A stretch of DNA of 10,136 nucleotides from positions 1-10,136 of the forward strand of contig CALHTA010000330.1 in NCBI GenBank assembly GCA_938038645.1, read 5' to 3'. Positions 5,849 through 10,136 of the stretch are shown one piece after another. A program made the position numbers and the translations under genes. The notes beneath the pieces were generated by a model that made no database searches, was not told the origin of the DNA, and saw nothing but the letters and a program-made list of their open reading frames with translations. Every line of letters starts with the position of its first letter. Position 1 is the stretch's first letter. Source of the stretch: an uncultured Thiotrichaceae bacterium. GTDB taxonomy: Bacteria; Pseudomonadota; Gammaproteobacteria; Thiotrichales; Thiotrichaceae.

Positions 5849-6427
5849 ATGACCGAACACGCCATTAGCCGTTATCCAGTTCCAGAGCTAAAAGACCTAC
5901 CGGATGACATTCGTGAGCTAATAGAAGCCGTTCAAGAAAAGTCTGGTTTCGTCCCAAATATCTTTTTGGCACTAGCGCATCGCCCTGCTGAATTTCGTGC
6001 TTTCTTTGCTTATCACGATGCATTAATGGATAAAGATGAAGGCCTGACAAAAGCAGAACGTGAAATGATTGTGGTGGCGACCTCCGGTTTAAACCAATGT
6101 CAGTATTGTGTCGTTGCACACGGAGCAATTTTAAGAATACGCGCCAAAGACCCACTGCTTGCAGATCAGGTAGCGATTAACTACCGGAAAAGTGATATTT
6201 CAGTTCGCCAAAAAGCTATGCTCGATTTTTCAGCAAAGGTTTGTAAGGACGCAGAGTCAGTCAATGATAGCGATTATGCAATACTGCATGAACACGGCTT
6301 TAGTGATGATGACATCTGGGATATTGGCGCGATTACCGCTTTCTTTGCACTCTCAAATCGAATGGTCAATGTGGCCGATATAAGACCCAACGATGAGTTC
6401 TACTTACTAGGTCGATTACCACGCTGA
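5849..6427 (+). CDS. AhpD-like peroxidase-related protein (carboxymuconolactone decarboxylase fold)
   Basis: A 192-residue cytosolic protein of the AhpD-like, 'uncharacterized peroxidase-related enzyme' group, related to alkylhydroperoxidase AhpD. The catalytic layout is intact: Glu72, then C84-Q-Y-C87 and His91, with the same spacing as Glu118/Cys130/Cys133/His137 of mycobacterial AhpD. The family motifs GFVPNIFLALAHRP (33-46) and LTKAEREMIVVATSG (66-80) are clear. It probably reduces peroxides or serves as a thiol-disulfide partner; the physiological substrate is unknown. The ATG at 5849 has GGAG six bases upstream. It is transcribed alone on the plus strand, converging with the NrtR-type gene, and shares the hairpin region at 6467-6526 as its downstream border. 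Confidence 0.9.
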   Translation: MTEHAISRYPVPELKDLPDDIRELIEAVQEKSGFVPNIFLALAHRPAEFRAFFAYHDALMDKDEGLTKAEREMIVVATSGLNQCQYCVVAHGAILRIRAKDPLLADQVAINYRKSDISVRQKAMLDFSAKVCKDAESVNDSDYAILHEHGFSDDDIWDIGAITAFFALSNRMVNVADIRPNDEFYLLGRLPR

Positions 6428-6466
6428 CTCAGCGAGTGCACCGCTATCTTGCGACAACAAGAAGAC

Positions 6467-6497
6467 AAAAAAAACCCTCAAAAAAATCTGAGGGTTT
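6467..6497 (-). terminator. rho-independent terminator, strong on the minus strand
   Basis: AAACCCTCA (6472-6480) pairs with TGAGGGTTT (6489-6497) over 9 bp around an 8-base A-rich loop. On the minus strand the stem runs directly into eight T (6474-6467), ending transcription from the NrtR-type gene. On the plus strand only three T close the stem, so termination of the AhpD-like gene here is possible but weaker. Confidence 0.8.
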
Positions 6498-6503
6498 AAA
6501 AGT

Positions 6504-6526
6504 TCAGCACGGGGTTTGTGTGCTGA
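6504..6526. repeat. 7-bp stem-loop beside the terminator
   Basis: TCAGCAC and GTGCTGA are perfect inverted repeats around a 9-base loop (GGGGTTTGT). No T-run follows on the plus strand; on the minus strand a short CTTTT follows. It forms a tandem pair with the terminator at 6467-6497 and probably belongs to the 3' region of the NrtR-type transcript. Confidence 0.5.
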
Positions 6527-6587
6527 TTGAGGAGGATTTCTCACAGTTAGTTTAGTACACCGTTTTACAATTTGTCAGATTATCGTA

Positions 6588-6632
6588 TTTTAATTGCGGT
6601 TAATTAATTAAAATATCGTCACGCAATTAAAA
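6588..6632. repeat. 11-bp AT-rich inverted repeat with internal palindrome
   Basis: TTTTAATTGCG (6588-6598) and CGCAATTAAAA (6622-6632) are perfect inverted repeats separated by 23 bases. Within the spacer lies TTAATTAATTAA (6600-6611), itself a perfect 12-base palindrome. It sits 31 bases past the NrtR-type gene's stop, between near-direct repeats at 6567-6584 and 6649-6668. I cannot assign a function: it may be an mRNA 3' structure, a protein site or a relic of a small insertion. Confidence 0.5.
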
Positions 6633-6663
6633 CACAGATCAAAAAATAACAATTTTTGTCTTA

Positions 6664-7377
6664 TTATCCTTCTAAATTTCGGACGAAGGTATATTTTCCT
6701 GACTGCTCTTTCATTCGATATAAAGCAGCAGGGCGTCCTGATTCTTGACGCTTCTCTCCAGTATCAATGAGCAAATCGGCTTGCTCAATGCGCCGCCTAA
6801 ACGATTTTTTCTGAATAGGTTTACCAATGAGTACTTCATGTAATTGTTGAAGATCTGGCAGGGTGAATTTTTCTGCTAAGGCATAAGCAGGCACAATCGA
6901 ATAGAGCGCTTTTTCACGTAGTCGCTGAAGAGCAATTTGGATAATTTCTTGGTGATCAAACGCAAGTTTCATTGCCTCTAAGTCAGCAACATTTACCCAT
7001 GCTGCATCCTTTACCGTTTCTATGGAGACTGCACAAACCTGGTGGGCAATCAAAGAGGTATAGCAGATAGTGACAGACCAACCGCGTTTGTCGCGGGTCG
7101 CATTGCCGATGGTTTGTAATTGTTCGATATAAGGAGGGATAACACCTGTTTTTTCTTCAAGCTTGCGTAAAGCAGCCTGCTCAAGCGTTTGGTCATGCTG
7201 TAGTTCGACAAAGCCTCCTGGCAGTCCCCACAACCCCAAATCGGGATGAGCGGAGCGTTCTACCAATAAGACTTTTAGTTTGTTTTCATGGTAGGTAAAC
7301 AGGGTTGAATCAACGCTAAGCAGTGGCGTATCAAATTCTTTTTGGTCATATTGCTGTAAATAATCTGATTCAGTCAT
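6664..7377 (-). CDS. nrtR: NrtR-type regulator (Nudix-like sensor plus winged helix)
   Basis: A 237-residue transcription factor joining an N-terminal Nudix-like domain (about 15-150) to a C-terminal winged-helix domain (about 160-237, with FTLPDLQQLHEVLIGKPIQ and GRPAALYRM). Characterised NrtR proteins bind ADP-ribose or related ligands and repress NAD-synthesis or sugar-use genes. The Nudix box is at 55-79 but two catalytic acids are lost: the REUxEExGU core reads R-K-L-E-E-K-T-G-V, with Lys at both changed positions. Hydrolysis is therefore unlikely and sensing likely. I chose the ATG at 7377, which has AAAGG 7 bases upstream, over a GTG 24 bases further out. Its target is not visible: no NAD or pentose gene lies in the window. 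It may share a transcript with the small gene at 7457-7651. It ends toward the hairpins at 6467-6526. Confidence 0.87.
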   Translation of the reverse strand: MTESDYLQQYDQKEFDTPLLSVDSTLFTYHENKLKVLLVERSAHPDLGLWGLPGGFVELQHDQTLEQAALRKLEEKTGVIPPYIEQLQTIGNATRDKRGWSVTICYTSLIAHQVCAVSIETVKDAAWVNVADLEAMKLAFDHQEIIQIALQRLREKALYSIVPAYALAEKFTLPDLQQLHEVLIGKPIQKKSFRRRIEQADLLIDTGEKRQESGRPAALYRMKEQSGKYTFVRNLEG

Positions 7378-7456
7378 GTGTCTACCTTTTGGCTTGCACA
7401 CATCGTATCTTTCGAATCGTCTAATTACAATTTCCGAATGCTAAAGACCGTGAGTA

Positions 7457-7651
7457 TCAATCAACTTTATACTTTAAGTCGTGACCAATTGGACATTTAT
7501 TGTCTTTGATCAGCTTTTCTAAGATTTCCAACTTTACAGCCTGCAAAGCAGAATTATCAGGCTTGCTTGGATTTTCGTTTTGAATGGACTCATAACTATT
7601 GAGAATGCTGCAATCACAGCAGTCATCTATCTTATATTTATTGGTATTCAT
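7457..7651 (-). CDS. small hypothetical protein with clustered cysteines
   Basis: I do not recognise this 64-residue protein. It has no signal peptide or membrane segment. An N-terminal C11-C12-x-C14 cluster and a later C53-P-I-G-H57 could bind a metal or form disulfides; between them is a helix-prone stretch (A-L-Q-A-V-K-L-E-I-L-E-K-L-I-K, residues 36-50). The ATG at 7651 is taken as start; a GTG three codons upstream is possible. Neither has a strong ribosome binding site, which lowers confidence. It lies 79 bases upstream of the NrtR-type gene on the same strand with no terminator between, so the two could be cotranscribed. It is divergent from the LysR-glpR operon. Confidence 0.5.
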   Translation of the reverse strand: MNTNKYKIDDCCDCSILNSYESIQNENPSKPDNSALQAVKLEILEKLIKDNKCPIGHDLKYKVD

Positions 7652-7836
7652 GACACTCACTATGTTTATTAGAAACCTCTAGGTCTGGGGGCCGCCTAAG
7701 GTTATTTATATCTCATGCTCTCATGAAATGCCTAAACCTAAACTTAATGATTGGATTACAACCGCAACCTCAGGACTAAGCTTTGCTAATTTACTGCAAT
7801 GAGTGTTACCTTCTTGAAATCTCTAACACGGCTAAT

Positions 7837-8781
7837 ATGATGGACAAGGACGCGATAACATTAAATAAACTCAGGCTACTGGCAGCGTTGATATCAGCGG
7901 GTTCATCGAATAAAGCTGCTGAACAACAGTCGCTTTCACCGCAAGCTTTTGCGGCCTCTCTCAAAGCAATTCAAACGGAATTTGGTTTAGATTTATTAGA
8001 GCAAGCCGGTGATGACTTACTGCCAACCTCTGAGTGCTTACGCATCGCAGAAGAAGGTAAACGCGTACTCGTGGCGTTGAACAGAGTGTCAACACTCGCC
8101 AAAGAAATGAAAAATGAGTCCCTTCCTGAAGTCGCTGTTGGCGTAATGACGGCATTTATTCACGGTGAGCTAGCACGCTGTATTGCTCGCTATTCTACTG
8201 AATATTCAAAGCTGGCGATCCGACTGGAAAGCCATACAAAACAACAACTCATTCAAAAACTAGTGGATGGCGAACTCGATATTGCTGCCGCTATCGGCAG
8301 TGTCACTGAGCCAGGCATAAGCACCTTTGCCACCATCGCTATGCGTATTGTTTGCGTGATGGCTCCCGACTGCCCATTGGCAAAACAAAAAGTTATCCAT
8401 GAAAATGACCTTCAGACTTATCGGCAAATTCGCTTAACGAAAGGCAGTGCCCTTAGAGTAGCGCTTGAGGCCAACGGGATAGCGGCTTCCCAAAGCCATG
8501 GCTGGGGAATTATTGAAGCAAATACGCAGCGAACCATGGTCATTATGGTTGAGGCTGGCGCGGGTGTTGCCTTAGTGGATCCACTGGTGCTCTCACCTGA
8601 AGATAAGATTGTTGTTCGTGAGTTTTCTCCACCGGTTTATGTGAACTTATCCCTATTTGCTCGAGATGACTGGGCTCGCAGACCATACGTAAAAGGCATG
8701 GCGCTAGCACTTTATGAGGCTTTAGCACCACTTTCTAGCTTGCGTACACTTCACCATGAAACAGGCACAGAATCACAATGA
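7837..8781 (+). CDS. atypical LysR-family transcriptional regulator
   Basis: A 314-residue LysR-type regulator and the first gene of a three-gene operon. The N-terminal helix-turn-helix region (about 9-70) keeps the family shape (LRLLAALISAGSSNKAAE, then LSPQAFAASLKAIQTEFGL), but the wing is unusual. Where most relatives have F-E-R...R...L-T-x-A-G, this reads L-E-Q-A-G-D-D-L-L-P-T-S, losing two conserved arginines. The effector-binding domain is typical, with the G-E-L-D-I-A-A-A-I-G block (145-154) and V-E-A-G-A-G-V-A-L-V-D (238-248). The frame opens at a TTG 54 bases upstream, but the ATG at 7837 (or the next codon) fits the family start better; the ribosome binding site is weak. The stop overlaps the glpR start as ATGA, so the two are translationally coupled. 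Ligand and targets are unknown. Confidence 0.85.
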   Translation: MMDKDAITLNKLRLLAALISAGSSNKAAEQQSLSPQAFAASLKAIQTEFGLDLLEQAGDDLLPTSECLRIAEEGKRVLVALNRVSTLAKEMKNESLPEVAVGVMTAFIHGELARCIARYSTEYSKLAIRLESHTKQQLIQKLVDGELDIAAAIGSVTEPGISTFATIAMRIVCVMAPDCPLAKQKVIHENDLQTYRQIRLTKGSALRVALEANGIAASQSHGWGIIEANTQRTMVIMVEAGAGVALVDPLVLSPEDKIVVREFSPPVYVNLSLFARDDWARRPYVKGMALALYEALAPLSSLRTLHHETGTESQ

Positions 8782-9572
8782 GTCTTTCTCTTAGGCAGCA
8801 AAGAATATTGAAGCAAGCAACACTCAAAGGGCAGGTGTCAGTTGAAGTGTTAGTTGAACAGTTTGAGGTAACCCCACAAACGATTCGTAAAGACTTAACC
8901 GCGCTCTGTGACGCTGACTATTTAGTGCGTGTACATGGTGGAGCGGTTTTAGAATCGGGTGTTGCCAACGTTGGCTATGAGCAGCGCCGCACGATAGCCT
9001 CTGAGCATAAAAAGGAGCTGGCTAGGCTATGCGCTCGGCAAATTCCAGATAAAAGCTCATTGTTTATCAACATTGGGACAACGACAGAAGCCGTAGCAGA
9101 AGCCCTACTCAACCATAAAGACTTGATGGTTGTTACTAATAATCTCAACGTTGCGAATATACTTATTCAGAACCCTAGCTTTGAAGTGATCGTTGCAGGT
9201 GGTGCTTTACGACACTCCGACCGAGCGATTATTGGTGAGGCCACGGTTGATTTCGTTAGGCAATTCCGCCTCGATTATGCGGTGATCGGCATCTCTGCAC
9301 TTGATGAAGACGGCACGTTACTGGACTATGACTATCGAGAAGTAAGAGTTGCCCAAGCTATTTTAGAAAGTGCCCGAAACTGCTTTTTGGTCACTGATAC
9401 GACAAAGTTAGAACGCAATGCTCCCGTTAAAGTGGGCCATATCTCTCAACTAAAAGCGTTGTTTATCGATGAGTTAAAATCAGCACCGCTAACCGAAGCT
9501 TGCCAACAATACGACGTTGATATTTTCACACTAGACAATATTGCCTTAGCCAATCAGGACACCACAACGTGA
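8778..9572 (+). CDS. glpR: DeoR-family repressor, GlpR-like (glycerol-3-phosphate regulon)
   Basis: A 264-residue DeoR-type repressor very close in motifs to E. coli GlpR, which represses glycerol and glycerol-3-phosphate uptake and catabolism genes and is released by glycerol-3-phosphate. The winged helix is at about 5-58, with VTPQTIRKDL and RVHGGAVL. The sugar-phosphate-binding domain follows with NIGTTTEAVAEALLNH (98-113), VTNNLNVAN (119-127), GGALR (141-145), IIGEATVDFVRQFRLD (151-166) and GISALDEDGTLLDYDYREVR (171-190). The C-terminal tail is about ten residues longer than in E. coli. It starts inside the stop of the LysR gene (ATGA) and ends inside the start of the DUF1285 gene (GTGA). 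No glp enzyme or transporter is visible in this window, so its targets must lie elsewhere. A different sugar-phosphate effector cannot be excluded. Confidence 0.9.
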   Translation: MSLSLRQQRILKQATLKGQVSVEVLVEQFEVTPQTIRKDLTALCDADYLVRVHGGAVLESGVANVGYEQRRTIASEHKKELARLCARQIPDKSSLFINIGTTTEAVAEALLNHKDLMVVTNNLNVANILIQNPSFEVIVAGGALRHSDRAIIGEATVDFVRQFRLDYAVIGISALDEDGTLLDYDYREVRVAQAILESARNCFLVTDTTKLERNAPVKVGHISQLKALFIDELKSAPLTEACQQYDVDIFTLDNIALANQDTTT

Positions 9573-10126
9573 GCACATTAGAATCATTAGCCGACGATTT
9601 GAAACCACTAACGGCGAGCGGCCACCCACCGGTTCACTTGTGGCAACCTGAGCGTCAGGGTGAAATTGATATCGTAATCAAGCGTGATGGAAGTTGGCTG
9701 CACGAAGGTGGACTCATCAAACGAGCAGCGTTAGTTAAACTGTTTGCTAGCGTGCTTTGGTACGAACACGGGCAGCACTATCTTAAAACACCTGCCGAAC
9801 AAATGAAAATAACCGTCGAAGCGACTCCTTTTCTTATGACACAGCTCACGGTGCAACATCCCAATACCCCTCAACAAGGACTCGTTCTCACTAGCAGCTA
9901 CGGTGACTTGGTTGTTGTCGGTGAAAGCAACCCACTTTGGATTGATAAATCCATTATTTCAGGGCAAGAAGTACCGTTGGTCGGAATTCGCTATGGAATG
10001 GTGGGACGTTTGACGAGCAGTATCCTGCATGAGCTCGCCGACCTTGGTGAAGTGGTTTCAGACGATAAAGGTGACTATTTGCGCCTCATAAGCAGTGGTT
10101 ATTCGATTGACTTAGCGATTGCCTGA
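9569..10126 (+). CDS. DUF1285 domain-containing protein
   Basis: A 185-residue cytosolic protein of the DUF1285 family, whose function is unknown. Typical family features are the P-P-V-H-L-W-x-P opening (20-27), the G-E-I-D...I-K-R-D-G-S-W-x-H-E-G segment (31-47), A-L-V-K-L-F (54-59) and Y-L-K-T-P-A-E (71-77). The late arginine-containing stretch is G-I-R-Y-G-M-V-G-R-L (139-148). The start is a GTG sharing bases with the glpR stop (GTGA). This fits translational coupling and a complete, full-length gene ending ten bases before the window edge. Association with a glycerol-phosphate repressor and a LysR regulator hints at a role in carbon-metabolism control, but nothing in the sequence shows this directly. 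Confidence 0.85.
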   Translation: MSTLESLADDLKPLTASGHPPVHLWQPERQGEIDIVIKRDGSWLHEGGLIKRAALVKLFASVLWYEHGQHYLKTPAEQMKITVEATPFLMTQLTVQHPNTPQQGLVLTSSYGDLVVVGESNPLWIDKSIISGQEVPLVGIRYGMVGRLTSSILHELADLGEVVSDDKGDYLRLISSGYSIDLAIA

Positions 10127-10136
10127 ATCACTATTC

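Noticed and set aside
5865..6155. 96-codon minus-strand frame
   Set aside because: It is antisense to the AhpD-like gene with its intact CxxC motif; shadow frame.
1..10136. Mobile elements, CRISPR arrays, defence or toxin-antitoxin systems, tRNA genes
   Set aside because: No transposase, integrase, regularly spaced repeats or cloverleaf-like sequence was found; gene content reads as ordinary chromosomal.

Overview
The window looks like ordinary chromosome from a gammaproteobacterium, probably a marine or aquatic one. The argument is by resemblance: a RimK/RimB pair, a GlpR very close in motifs to the enterobacterial protein, a YeaD-type mutarotase, a YbiU-type (DUF1479) protein, an NrtR-type regulator and a DUF1285 protein. 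Base composition is moderately AT-rich throughout, with no obvious shift between genes. I see no insertion sequence, phage gene, tRNA, rRNA or CRISPR array.

Left part (1-4243), all on the minus strand. A tight unit runs DUF1479 oxygenase-like protein (887-2140) -> hexose-6-phosphate mutarotase (51-890) -> the first codons of a further gene that leaves the window at base 1. To its right, rimK (2813-3718) precedes rimB (2293-2742); these are predicted to add and remove glutamates on the tail of ribosomal protein S6. A 7-bp hairpin lies between them. A strong terminator (3801-3841) separates rimK from a small secreted, very acidic protein (3878-4243).

Middle part (4244-6427). An HdfR-like LysR regulator (4424-5284, plus strand) is flanked by two small minus-strand genes for acidic proteins (3878-4243 and 5377-5595). 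Both small genes carry the same bipartite upstream element, TTGTTGGA-N14-AGGCGTATAA, with identical sequence and spacing. This is the most notable unexplained signal in the window and suggests common control. An AhpD-like CxxC peroxidase-family gene (5849-6427) follows on the plus strand.

Right part (6428-10136). A minus-strand NrtR-type regulator with a degenerate Nudix box (6664-7377) and a small Cys-containing protein (7457-7651) face away from a plus-strand operon. In that operon an atypical LysR regulator (7837-8781), GlpR (8778-9572) and a DUF1285 protein (9569-10126) are joined by successive 4-bp start/stop overlaps. The intergenic stretch 6428-6663 holds three inverted repeats downstream of the NrtR gene.

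The genes as a whole suggest sugar-phosphate/glycerol metabolism and its regulation, ribosome modification and small stress or envelope proteins. No defence or otherwise novel multi-gene system is evident. No intergenic stretch exceeds 300 bases.
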